Origin: a virus
Strand: one strand, 5' to 3'
Length of the DNA stretch: 64,000 bases
Virus record (IMG/VR): IMGVR_UViG_3300044959_000131
Location: 1-64,000 of that record
In this document: one piece after another, positions 50,309 to 60,900 of the stretch
How the letters are laid out: the number at the start of each line of letters is the position of its first letter
How positions within the stretch are numbered: position 1 is the first letter of the stretch
Made by a program: the position numbers and the translations under genes
Notes under the pieces: generated by a model
Told to the model about the DNA's origin: nothing
Databases searched by the model: none
The model's input: the letters and a program-made list of their open reading frames with translations, nothing else

Positions 50309-53020
50309 GTGGGTCTTCGACTCGTAAATACAGCACCCGGAGAGGTTACCGACCCGATCAAACCTGGTCAGCTCATTCACATGGGTTTGAAGTCTGAAAC
50401 CCTCTCTGTGCAGCTCGCAAGCGTAAATGTCGATATTGGTCTGTCTAGCTTCTGCCACTTTGGAACTCTACCAGAAGATAGTACTAAGCTGGCTGATATC
50501 GGGGTCATCCAATCTTTCGAGACCTCCGAGCGTCGTCGACCTATTACTGGAGAAGTTGCGAAGTCTCTATCGGCTGGTAGCATTGTTCTCACCAAGACAT
50601 CGAACAGTCTTGGTGAAAAGGGAATCTACGAGCTCAAGATTCCTATCACTCCCGTCAGCTCTATACTTGCATACTTCAAGTTTCGAAAGAAGTCTGCTTG
50701 GACGACCTATAACCCGGATTGGTGCAGCCTCACTAACATGGTGGGGATGTACTTTGGGGTTGAGCACGGGACGTTCAATACTGCTGCCTATGCCTTTTTG
50801 AGGGACAACGGAAGCGGAGGCTCAATCGTCTTCTGTGGTCCTTTGCAATCCTACAACACTGCACGACCTGGGCAGATAGAGCTCGCAACGGATCTAGACC
50901 CTGCAAGCGCGGGCTCTCAGGGATGGATGAGTCTTGCAGATAACGCAGTTATCGAGCTCTTCATCCGGATCAATACCTACACAAACCCATTTAGAGCAGA
51001 GCTGTGGACGAGGATTGCATCGACTCCGGCTCCTGTTTTTCAAGGCAGCATCCCTCTTGCCAGCCTTGGCCAGTTTCCAAATAGCGTATTTACGAACTCC
51101 AGGTCAGGTACGTCAGAAACAGCAACTCTCTTCTTTGGAAACATTGGCAGAGCCGGAGACGTGCTTCAAATCGACGATTGGGCTCTCTTCCCAGACTTTC
51201 GGACCAATATCAAGTCTGGCATTCCAATGTCGAACTGCGGCAGGCTGATCGTTCCAGACGTACCGATTCTGTACCGAAGCGCGGATAGAAAACTTCCGTC
51301 AGAACTCAAAGTCGCTCGTTGGTTCCAGGTTACCGGTCCTGGTACCATTCAACCAGATCCAAAACTTTTCTACCAACCTGGAACGTACCTAAAACCGGCT
51401 TGGATGAGCCTTACCAAGTCAGAGGCCGGTGTCAAAGCGTTCAAGAGGACTGAGCCTCGGCTTGAGACTATGAGCGATGGGTTCATGGTTGAGGCTTTCC
51501 TAGCCGGTACGAGTAAAAATCGAGATGGTGACTTGGTAGGTCCTGGATTCGTCGTCGAAGATGGGACGCGAGCTTACCGAGTCGTAATGCTTGAGACATC
51601 GTCTCAAAAGCTATACGGTCTACACTCGTCCGGGCCAGTGACGGCGTCGTCGAGCTATTACCTACCTGACCACGAAATAGACTTCAGAAGCCTGAAGCTC
51701 GTACGTCTCACGGTCGATAGATTGAGGTCAAAGGTCTACGTACACGTGGACAACGAGAAAGTTATCGAGGCCCCAATTAATACCAGGCCACAAATCAACT
51801 CTGGTATTCAATCGTTCCCTGTTACGAACGTCAGCGGGAATGATCTCATCATCGATGTGACGACAGACGGTGGGGCCTCGTGGACTCCTCACACGCATAC
51901 CTTTTCGTCGAACCCAACAAGCATCTCTGCAATCGTCTCAGAACTGAATGGAGATGCTGGGTTTGTTGGAGTCGGACCTTCTCAAATCGAAGCTCTGGAC
52001 AGAGGTAACACTTTCGCGATCAGAACCATTCACTCTGGTCCTCTCATGGGAATCAGAATCAACGGGGCCAGCTCGGCAGTTGGTGTGGGCGGTCTCAATA
52101 TGACCATCCCGAGCACGACGTTTGGTGAGTCTGGTGTGTTCCCGTCCGCATCTGACACAGTCGGAAAAGTCATCTTTGGTCATCCTCTCCAACAGACTTA
52201 CGACGCCGAACTGAAGTTGGCCTCCATCAGCTACATGACTCGGTATCTGGCGTGGGAGGCTGAGGACTCTCTTGCCCCAGACTCTGTAGGAATCGAGCCA
52301 GCCCGTCGATTTAACCTCGTATCTATTGGCGCAGGATCGTCTGATATAGATTCATCAAAGTTGACGATTACGAAGGCCGACTTTTCGAACATCAACGCAA
52401 GGCGCTACTACAAAAAGGACCAGCCATTAAGTAACGTTGGAGGCATCGTCGTAGACTTCGGATTCAGGGTTACTAACTACACCAATCATCTCGGTCGAGT
52501 AAACGCCCCGAACGTTGCTTTGGGAGCCGGGGTCGTCATCTTCTTGGGAGATAAAAGGGTCTTCTTAAATCTATACGATTGTGGGTTGAGTGGAAGGAAG
52601 ATCGGCATCATTCCAGGGTCTGGATCTGAGAATGACATTATCAACCAGACTGAGTTGGGTCTGAAATTCTCGGCTCCAGTCGATTGGACCCGTCACAACT
52701 TCTACAGATTGTCAGTACGAAGCTTCCACGCAATCGAGCTCTGGGCTGGTTCTGTGACTCAGGATCCAATTGTTTCGATACCATGGAGAAACGATATAGA
52801 CGGGTTCGATTTGCCGAATGATCTGACGAGCCCAGGTGTCGCCTTTGGGCACTTTCACTTTTTGACGAGTCCAAGTTCTACTGCCGTAGAGTGGACACAC
52901 TTCAGGTGGGGGTTCTCGAACGGCTACGAAATGGCTCTGAAACAGGAGTACCCAGAAGGGATGCCAAAATATCTGTTTGGCGGAAGGGCCTTCATTCTCA
53001 CCGATTTTGATGAAGCCTAA
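50309..53020 (+). CDS. large virion surface protein with lectin-like and hook-IN-like domains
   Basis: 903 aa from GTG 50309 (GAGG 5 bases upstream). The region about 120-300 (VGMYFGVEHGTFNTAAYAFLRDNGS... and ELWTRIA) looks like a concanavalin/laminin-G beta sandwich; a similar unit follows at about 390-490 (VYVHVDNEKVIEAP). DLIIDVTTDGG..., ISAIVSELN and FAIRTIHSGPLMGIRING (about 510-590) are hook-IN-like. The C-terminal third is again lectin-like. Probable receptor-contact or baseplate-periphery protein. Confidence 0.6.
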   Translation: MGLRLVNTAPGEVTDPIKPGQLIHMGLKSETLSVQLASVNVDIGLSSFCHFGTLPEDSTKLADIGVIQSFETSERRRPITGEVAKSLSAGSIVLTKTSNSLGEKGIYELKIPITPVSSILAYFKFRKKSAWTTYNPDWCSLTNMVGMYFGVEHGTFNTAAYAFLRDNGSGGSIVFCGPLQSYNTARPGQIELATDLDPASAGSQGWMSLADNAVIELFIRINTYTNPFRAELWTRIASTPAPVFQGSIPLASLGQFPNSVFTNSRSGTSETATLFFGNIGRAGDVLQIDDWALFPDFRTNIKSGIPMSNCGRLIVPDVPILYRSADRKLPSELKVARWFQVTGPGTIQPDPKLFYQPGTYLKPAWMSLTKSEAGVKAFKRTEPRLETMSDGFMVEAFLAGTSKNRDGDLVGPGFVVEDGTRAYRVVMLETSSQKLYGLHSSGPVTASSSYYLPDHEIDFRSLKLVRLTVDRLRSKVYVHVDNEKVIEAPINTRPQINSGIQSFPVTNVSGNDLIIDVTTDGGASWTPHTHTFSSNPTSISAIVSELNGDAGFVGVGPSQIEALDRGNTFAIRTIHSGPLMGIRINGASSAVGVGGLNMTIPSTTFGESGVFPSASDTVGKVIFGHPLQQTYDAELKLASISYMTRYLAWEAEDSLAPDSVGIEPARRFNLVSIGAGSSDIDSSKLTITKADFSNINARRYYKKDQPLSNVGGIVVDFGFRVTNYTNHLGRVNAPNVALGAGVVIFLGDKRVFLNLYDCGLSGRKIGIIPGSGSENDIINQTELGLKFSAPVDWTRHNFYRLSVRSFHAIELWAGSVTQDPIVSIPWRNDIDGFDLPNDLTSPGVAFGHFHFLTSPSSTAVEWTHFRWGFSNGYEMALKQEYPEGMPKYLFGGRAFILTDFDEA

Positions 53021-56000
53021 TGAGTCTAAAAACCCTTATCACCGCATCCGTACTACCGGAGAAAAAGATTCCTACGGCATCGGTCAAAGTTGACCCTGCC
53101 TTCGGAGTCATTGGCTCCGTCGTGAAATTGGATGGCCGACAGAGCTCGGACCCGGACAAGTCGCCACTCACATATACGTGGACTTTCGACTCCGTTCCTA
53201 TTGGTTCCAGAGTAGCCAGGGAGGGTTTCCGTCTACTTGATCCTGATGGATCTGTCGTCTCGTTCTCTCCAGACGTCGTTGGCGAGTACGTCATCGGTCT
53301 GACTGTGTCGAACGGCATGTTCGAGAGCGAGAAAGTTCAAGCCGTCACCAGCATCCGAGCAATATTGGTCCCTCACGGGCGCGGACTAGTACCAGATGGA
53401 AAGTGGATTTGGAGTTACATCAGAGACGTTTGGCAGAGTGTCGAAAACAAAGAGATGTTCGAGACACTCTGGTCAGCTCTCATTCAAATCGTAGGTGCCG
53501 AGCTTTTGAAGCTCTATCAGGTCGATTTCAACAAGAGCATCAGAGACATACAAGACCTATATCAAAGAAGATGGCTATCGTACGAGCCAAAGCTGGACAT
53601 TAAAGCCAACGGACCAAACTTCTTCTTCGGTAACCACTATGCCGGTGTCAATGCATCGACCGTCAACTTAGGTCTGGAAGGATTGGCAATAGTTCTTAGC
53701 AGCACTGAGGTCGTAATCATTGAGGGATCTGTTCTACAGAACGTGGCTGGTGAGTCTTTTACTCTGAAATCGAGCATCGACCCTGCCAACAACAAGTCCT
53801 TCAAGATTACTGGCACAAACAGTTACGGTAACGGGTACAGGCTATCTATTACGTCTCCAATCCCGAACCCTGAGTCAGAGCATATTGACTCGGGAGTTGG
53901 CTTTGTATTCGCTGCGCGCTCCACTCAATGGAATATACATGGCGCTCATGGTAAGCCGTACGCAGAGTTGATGTCAGAGTATGGCTCTCCTCTCGACTAC
54001 CTTTTGCCTCTGTTCATGAATAAATCTGGTGGGGTTCTAGAGACACAGGTCGGTGATGTCATTCACTTCAAGACTGGACCGAACAAGGGCTTCTATCGAA
54101 TCGTTCAGAAGAGCGGTACTTTCATCACCGTCGACCGTGCTCCACCAAGTTTCTCCGACGAGACAACCATACTGAACCATACTGCAGACATTTACCGCCC
54201 AATACGGTTTGAGGTAACCCAGCCGGACAACCTCCTCACCGACACGATTGCCATTCCGTACGATGCCTCAAAGGACATCAGCTCGCTCGCGCCAGGTCGT
54301 GTAATCATCATCAATGGTCTGACATACACCATCGTTCGATGCAAGATCGATAAAAATCAACACACGCCATCCGTTCTCATCACCATCGACCGGCCGATTC
54401 TTCAGAGTGGTCTCCAAGGTTTAAGTTGGAGAACACCTCCAACGCTTGTATCGACGACTCAGAACTTTGAAGAAGAGGGTGTTTCACCGGGCGACGTTAT
54501 TGTGTTTGATATCGTTCAGGACGGAGCCGAAATCTCACATGTTCCGTGCCAAGTTGTAGGTGTCGACAGAGGAAGGATCGGGTTCGTGTTTACCACAGAA
54601 CCTGTAGCTCTTGGTCAGACACCTGAAGTACCGGCTGATGTCATTCTTAAGCTTGCTGATGACTTCCACATCGATGGTCTCATAAAGAACGGCGATGGAT
54701 CACTGACGTACACAGGACAAGCTAAGAAGTACTACGAAACAATAAACTCTACACAGTTCAAGAGGTTGTACTGGAACAAAGAGTTGACTCCAACGACTGA
54801 TATCAGCGTCAATCCGAACTACCAAATCAAGCCTAGGTGCATCTATAGAACGAAGCTCATACCCGTCGACTCGAGCCTTCGCTCTATCCCTCTCCTCCAA
54901 AACCACATCGCTCCGAATAATGTGGTTGAGAGGAACGGCAAGTTCTACAAGCAAAGGAACGGCGTGGAGTATGAAGTACCAGCTCCAGTGTTCCTCAAGG
55001 AGAACATCGACTACATCATTGATGGTGAGTACGCTTTCAGTGGTCGGATGACGTTCAAGACTGGAAGTGACATCATCGAGGTAGATGATGGAGACTTCGT
55101 CGACCGTGGGATTGGACCTGGAGATCAATTCATCATCAAAGAGCCAGTTACACTGGCCAAGACGTACTATGTACAGGCGGTTCTCAGTCCAACCAAACTG
55201 AAGCTCACGAGAGAGGTCCCACTATACGCATTTGGTGACTACGTCACAGCCAATGTTCAAATCAAGCGTAACCGTTCGGGACACTTCATCCGGTTTGCTC
55301 CGGGTCGGTTTACCGCAAAATCTCCTCCCCCAGATAGGCTCTGGGCAGAAGTCTCATTCTTCGACAACAACGAGAACATCGAGAACAACTTCGGAATCCT
55401 TGTTGGTCTTACAAGAGAAGATATCCAAGCAGTCTCGAAAAATCTGAATTACCGGCAAGCTGTGTCCGGTATCATGTATGCCTATCTTCGCGGATCTTCC
55501 ATCGAGAAAGTCAGGCTCGGGGCTCAGATTCTTCTCGGACTTCCTTTTGCTGAACACCGAGGAATCATTCGTTCCATCGAAGATGACTACCGCCTGGACA
55601 TCCATGGGAAGCCGGTTCTTGGACGTATTCTCATAGAAGACGTCGACAATACTGGAACCCCTCTTGGAATTCTCCGTATCTACACATTCCCGATTGAGCC
55701 AGGATCCGAGCTTGCCGGTCTTGAGAAGAATCCAGCAACGGGAGACGTCTACAAGGTTGGAGATATCGTAGAGAAGTTTGCGGCCCTTAGTAAGGGAGTT
55801 GAAATCACCGACTACATCATCAATCCTCTGGACAAGAACCACTCCGTCGAGAGACTTCTTCAGCAGTTCCACTCGATCAGAGTACGTATCAATGACAACA
55901 TCTTTAATCTCAATGAGATTAGCCTTGTCTCTAAGTTCTTGAGGAAGATTACACCCTCGTATATCGCGTTCTTCGTCTCCAGCCTGTCTGAGTTCTTCGA

Positions 56001-57282
56001 CGACGCAAATGTTCTGGACAAGATCGCTCTCAAGAACTCTCTGGGTCCGAGTACGTTGGTGGACAATGCATCTCTGTGCATCCCACCAACTATCAAGATG
56101 GATTCGAGGAGCGTCTCTGGGTTCCATCAAATCTACTTCGATGGTGGAGTCTTCTGGGTCAGAAGAGTAGGAAGTGACCTGACCACATCGACAGGGTCGT
56201 TGGATGTCAGCATACCATCTGGAGGAATACTAAACCCCAAGGCTGGTGAAGTCTTCGAGAGCCCACTGACTAAGGTCGGAGACAGTGTCATCATTCAAAA
56301 CGGTGTCAACAAAGGCATCTACACCATCACGGCAATCGCCAATGACCATACGATGACGCTTGACGGACCGGCCTTTGGATTCACCGGAGAGACCGGCATT
56401 CGATATGCCATCGTACGTCGCATCGGTACCATCATAAGGTCGAGCGAACCCTACTCCTTCTCTTCTGGAAGCCCAGTCGTAACTGGGACTGGAGGGCTCA
56501 GAACTGATGGTGTATCTCCAGGAGATTGGTTCTTGAACATCAACAACACGGCTGGTTTCCGAAGCCGACACCAGATCATTGAGGTTCTTGAGTCGACTCC
56601 TGGTTCTGGTGTATGGGACCAGCTGCGAATCAGCCCTGCACCGACAGCGACAGGTTCAGATAACTTCGCCATCGTCAGGTCCAAGGTCTTTGAATCCCCA
56701 TTCCCAACGATTTTTACAGTAACAGGAATCCCTGGTAACAGAATCAGCGTTCCAGCCGGTTCACTTCTCAAGGGCCTCGTTGAAACGGGCGATATTCTTC
56801 AAGAGTACGATGTATTCTACGACCGGTTGGGCAAAGAGCACATTGTCATTGACAGAGAGGAGCTATACCTGTCTCCACCCATCCCTCCTCTCACGACTGT
56901 CAACGTCAAACTATTCAAGAAGAATAGACCAAGCACTGGTATCGGATGGGACACCATTTCTCAGTGGGATCCGATCGACGTTTTGGATGTGTCCATTGTT
57001 GAGACGCAGTCTCTCGCGTCTTGTGTTGCATCGTCTACCGACGTCACTCTGCAAATGGAAAGAACGACGCCACCGGCCTCGGGGCCGTCGCCTGTCGACC
57101 CAACTCTCCTGAACATTCGTCCGATGGACTATCTGAAGCTGGAGGGAATGTCGTCTCCGTTGGATATCGGCTACGGTGCTGGAGTTTTCCCGATCGTTGA
57201 AGTAACCCCTACTCTTGTTCGCCTTTCCGTGGCATTACCAACTACTGAGACCCTTCCGTGGAGCATCATTCGGAGAGTGTGA
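53020..57282 (+). CDS. large baseplate/tail protein with PKD and PGD modules
   Basis: 1420 aa. GSVVKLDGRQSSDPDKSPLTYTWTFDSV (about 31-58) is a PKD domain (GxxxxxxxxSxDPD, YxWxF). A helical linker follows (about 130-200), then a beta-rich body with PGD-type modules at 54.04, 54.48, 55.11, 56.27 and 56.51 kb. The gene's first base is the last base of the preceding stop codon. Likely a tail-tip or baseplate-periphery protein. Confidence 0.65.
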   Translation: MSLKTLITASVLPEKKIPTASVKVDPAFGVIGSVVKLDGRQSSDPDKSPLTYTWTFDSVPIGSRVAREGFRLLDPDGSVVSFSPDVVGEYVIGLTVSNGMFESEKVQAVTSIRAILVPHGRGLVPDGKWIWSYIRDVWQSVENKEMFETLWSALIQIVGAELLKLYQVDFNKSIRDIQDLYQRRWLSYEPKLDIKANGPNFFFGNHYAGVNASTVNLGLEGLAIVLSSTEVVIIEGSVLQNVAGESFTLKSSIDPANNKSFKITGTNSYGNGYRLSITSPIPNPESEHIDSGVGFVFAARSTQWNIHGAHGKPYAELMSEYGSPLDYLLPLFMNKSGGVLETQVGDVIHFKTGPNKGFYRIVQKSGTFITVDRAPPSFSDETTILNHTADIYRPIRFEVTQPDNLLTDTIAIPYDASKDISSLAPGRVIIINGLTYTIVRCKIDKNQHTPSVLITIDRPILQSGLQGLSWRTPPTLVSTTQNFEEEGVSPGDVIVFDIVQDGAEISHVPCQVVGVDRGRIGFVFTTEPVALGQTPEVPADVILKLADDFHIDGLIKNGDGSLTYTGQAKKYYETINSTQFKRLYWNKELTPTTDISVNPNYQIKPRCIYRTKLIPVDSSLRSIPLLQNHIAPNNVVERNGKFYKQRNGVEYEVPAPVFLKENIDYIIDGEYAFSGRMTFKTGSDIIEVDDGDFVDRGIGPGDQFIIKEPVTLAKTYYVQAVLSPTKLKLTREVPLYAFGDYVTANVQIKRNRSGHFIRFAPGRFTAKSPPPDRLWAEVSFFDNNENIENNFGILVGLTREDIQAVSKNLNYRQAVSGIMYAYLRGSSIEKVRLGAQILLGLPFAEHRGIIRSIEDDYRLDIHGKPVLGRILIEDVDNTGTPLGILRIYTFPIEPGSELAGLEKNPATGDVYKVGDIVEKFAALSKGVEITDYIINPLDKNHSVERLLQQFHSIRVRINDNIFNLNEISLVSKFLRKITPSYIAFFVSSLSEFFDDANVLDKIALKNSLGPSTLVDNASLCIPPTIKMDSRSVSGFHQIYFDGGVFWVRRVGSDLTTSTGSLDVSIPSGGILNPKAGEVFESPLTKVGDSVIIQNGVNKGIYTITAIANDHTMTLDGPAFGFTGETGIRYAIVRRIGTIIRSSEPYSFSSGSPVVTGTGGLRTDGVSPGDWFLNINNTAGFRSRHQIIEVLESTPGSGVWDQLRISPAPTATGSDNFAIVRSKVFESPFPTIFTVTGIPGNRISVPAGSLLKGLVETGDILQEYDVFYDRLGKEHIVIDREELYLSPPIPPLTTVNVKLFKKNRPSTGIGWDTISQWDPIDVLDVSIVETQSLASCVASSTDVTLQMERTTPPASGPSPVDPTLLNIRPMDYLKLEGMSSPLDIGYGAGVFPIVEVTPTLVRLSVALPTTETLPWSIIRRV

Positions 57283-57283
57283 G

Positions 57284-57946
57284 ATGTTCAAAGACATCGT
57301 TCGAGTCGCAGACTCAGGATTCACGAAGCTTCGTAGCCGTGTTGGGAAGCTTCTTGATGCGAGAGCTTGGTTCGAGCCATCCGACGAAAAGTCCGTTGTC
57401 GAGGTCAAGGGGTGGGTCAGCCTATGCCTACGGGAAAGGGGTAAGATCGTCCCTGGCTCTAGGCGTGAGGGTCATAACATTTGGACCAACACGGGCCGAG
57501 AGTACCTCGCCCTCTTGATGAGCATCGAGACGCCGCCAACTTCGGCGTTCAGAAACGACAGAATCGCGTACATTGGTGTAGGTACTGGGTCCACTGTCGA
57601 GGACGTAGGAGTCATTAGACTCGCCAATCCAGTGCAGTACGTCATTGGACAGTTCCTCGCGCCTCTGGATGTGCCGCCGACCTTCCCACTCACTCCAACA
57701 CGAACGACTGTCCGTTACCATAGGACCTTTGCTGAAAACGAAATTACGATTACTCCTGGATCGCGGGTCGACATCAGCGAGATGGGATTGTTCACGAACG
57801 GTTCGCCAACGTCTCATGTCCCAGGTACGAGGGATACCGGAATCGCGAATGCTGGTTCTCAGTCTCCATGCGCATACAAGACGTTTGAACCTATCGGTAA
57901 GACGGACTCCCTAGAGCTCGAGGTCTCTTGGGAGATCAGGTTCTAA
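57284..57946 (+). CDS. virion protein, fibre-connector type
   Basis: 220 aa from ATG 57284 (GGAGAG 6 bases upstream; a longer reading from 57215 overlaps the upstream gene). HNIWTNTGREYLALLMS and FRNDRIAYIGVGTGSTV (about 65-110) look like a conserved phage tail segment. EISEMGLFTNGS and VSWEIRF end a beta-rich body. It sits between the large tail protein and the fibre, so a connector or assembly role is inferred. Confidence 0.6.
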   Translation: MFKDIVRVADSGFTKLRSRVGKLLDARAWFEPSDEKSVVEVKGWVSLCLRERGKIVPGSRREGHNIWTNTGREYLALLMSIETPPTSAFRNDRIAYIGVGTGSTVEDVGVIRLANPVQYVIGQFLAPLDVPPTFPLTPTRTTVRYHRTFAENEITITPGSRVDISEMGLFTNGSPTSHVPGTRDTGIANAGSQSPCAYKTFEPIGKTDSLELEVSWEIRF

Positions 57947-57961
57947 TTAGGAGAGTTTCCA

Positions 57962-60900
57962 ATGGCTCAGATGGAATTCTTCCGTAGGCCACAGCTTGCT
58001 GGAAACAACATCCCTCGTCTCATTTCCGCGACAGTTCGAGGAAGTATTCGCCGTTCTGACCCAGATGGAATCTCACCGAGTCCGTACTTTCCAGGAGTCT
58101 CGGCAGGTCAGACACTAGACCTGAAGATCGATGGCGCTCCAGTTTCCGTGACATTGACTGGAAACACGCTATCGACAGTTTTAGACGACATCAATACGGC
58201 ACTTGGGCCTTCAGGGTACGCATACTCAGAAGACGGCGTCATCGCTATTCAGACGAATCAGCTTGGCGCAAATGGGTCGGTTGAAATCGTTGGTGGTACT
58301 GCGGCAGCCGCTCTTGGATTCGATATCTCTCTTGGACAGATTCGTTCTACCGGTGGAGACATTCCGAGCACGCCAGAGGGTCGAGTTGGGAACTGGTTCG
58401 GTGTCAGCTTCCCGAACAGGAATGACAATCTCACATCTGAGAGTCTGAACCGGCCTTTGGCACGTCTGGCCGGTAACCTCGACGTTCTGTTCTCAGAGCA
58501 CGTTCGTGAGGATGCGCTTCCGAGGAAGATCAACTTCACCGTTTCTCCAGACGGTAGGATTCTTACGCCGAACTCTGCAGACGATGTTCGCGTATTTACA
58601 GGACTTGGACTCCTCTCAAAGGACTCTACAAAGGAAGAGTTGGCCCCGTTTTTCTTCCTGGTAGACACAGTTACCAAACTTCCTCCCGCAAGCCGAGTGG
58701 TTGGAGTCGTTCGCGGAACTCCGTCAGGCTTGCCTCCGTACGCCGACGCAACGTCCTGGACAGGACCTGGCAGCACCGGAAACGTTCTTGGTGTCGACCT
58801 TCAAAAGTCGGCTGGAACCATCACCAGCATCAAGAACGGTCGGGTCATCCAAGTCGCTGGGGCAAACTTCATAGCAGACAAGGTCCGGCCTGGAGACTAC
58901 GTCAAAATCACTGGCGCCACCAACCTAACGCCGTGGAGCAACAACGGATACAGATGGGTCGTTGAGGAGGTCATCGACGCTCAGCACATCGCCGTGAGGC
59001 CGATGTCGAAGTCCGAACTGGCTCATGTAGGAACGTCATCGACTGAGGCTCAGCCGATCGTCGAACTCAACATGGCCAAGTCTGCGACCGAGGTCTACGG
59101 TTCCGTCGAAATCTGGACCGGAACGTACATGAACGACGTCCGTATCGTCGTCGACCCGCCAATTCCTTCCGGTGCAACGTATGAACTCTTCTTGTCATCT
59201 CCTGGAGACCTCAGGTCAAAGCGTACCTACGAGTCTCAGTTCAAAGACGTTGCAAATAGAGAATGGGCATCTGACCTGCGCCCATCTCCAAACGTGCTGT
59301 TGGTGTCTCCGACCGTAGCCTCGTGGAACTCATCTTCTGTCGTTCTAACAGGAGGCTACGCACGGTTCTCAGACCGTGTTGTTTACATCCCACCAAAGAC
59401 CTTCACCGCAGCCGATTTCAGCACTCCAGGTGTCAACTACGTCTACTGGGACAAGGACACAAACGAAATCAAGACTACCAGAAGCCACGTCAAGGTGGTG
59501 AACTCAGACCCGACTCAGCCACCCGGTTCTGGGTTCGCTGGAGATACACAGGCATCTCAACACATCATCGCGGAAGTCTGGAAGAGCGGTTCGAACATCT
59601 CGTCTGTACTCTTCGAGGGTCGGGCAGTTGGAGAAGAGGCTTCTCATCGAGTTGTAACAGTCGGCGTCGGAGGGCAGTTCTCCAAGCTCGAGGACGCTGT
59701 CAAATTCATCAATCGATGGGCCAAGGGAAACAACTTCCGAACCAGCACATACCCGCAGTTCGAGATTGTAATTGTCAGTGACACAACTGTCGACTTCTCG
59801 ACAATCACGAATAACAACAACGACTATCCGGGTTTACCAAGCATCTTTTTTGATGCTTCAGTCAGAGTTCGTGGAGCTAGTCCAAACGTAAAGCTCGTCC
59901 TCAAGAACTACGCTTCTGGAACTCCATTCGACTGCGGGTACTCTGGTTCTGGTACCTACCAGTTCGAAGATTTGACCATCACGTGTGATAGCTCGTTCTC
60001 GTCTGCCACACTATTCTTTGCCAGATCTGGATCCAACATCTTCTTCAAGAATGTCAGGACTCTTACTGATCAAGGTGTTGGCGGATTCCTTGAGTCTAGT
60101 GGCCTGACCGCCGTAATCGACTCCTGCGTCATTACAGGAATCAGGGCGTCTCTCGTCAAGACATCTGTTGCGAGCTCATCCTGCGACTTCGAAGTTTTCA
60201 ATTCGAAGGTCTCGATGCACTCGGTCGTAAACAGCTCACCGGGCATCTTCTACGGCACGGTCGGTGAAGTATTCTATGCAAGAAGACTCGTTGTTAGAGA
60301 CTGTGCGTTTACCGATCTTAGTACCGACCAGGGATACGCTGGACGACCGTTGATTGGGAAATTCTTCTTATACACTGTGTTCGATGGATGTACTTTCTCA
60401 GGGGTCTCAGGAGGTCTAACACCGGGACAGAACTCCGTTCTTTTCAAGTTTGTAGCCGGTGGTGATGGGGGACTTTTCATCTCGAAGTGCCAGACGTCTC
60501 TGTTACTACCTCCAACGAGGTGCTTCATCGACTCTGGCTCTCAGCAGGACCGTTGCTACATCGACAGCTGCCGAATCGTACTCAGTCCAGATGACCCAAG
60601 CGCTCCTGGCATCAGAGCAGGATCCGTTACCAACTGTGACATTATTGGCTTGACAGGAACGAATCAAACACTTGTCGCCGTCTCAAGAAGGTTTGCCGGA
60701 AACCACGTCTCTGGATCTGCGGCAATTGGCGTACGAAATGACCTGACGTATCAAACGGGCTCGAACTTCTTCGCGGACATTTCGTACAACAGATTTGAAC
60801 TCTCTGGCGGTACTTCGATCCTTGTCACGTCCAACGGACAGAACAACAACGGTGTAACGGTTCATGGAAATCAAATCTTGTTGCAGGGAGCCAACGCGGT

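Noticed and set aside
55354-56130. 258-aa minus-strand reading frame inside the 53020 gene
   Set aside because: Antisense to a long coding gene with a PKD domain and repeats; no supporting signal.
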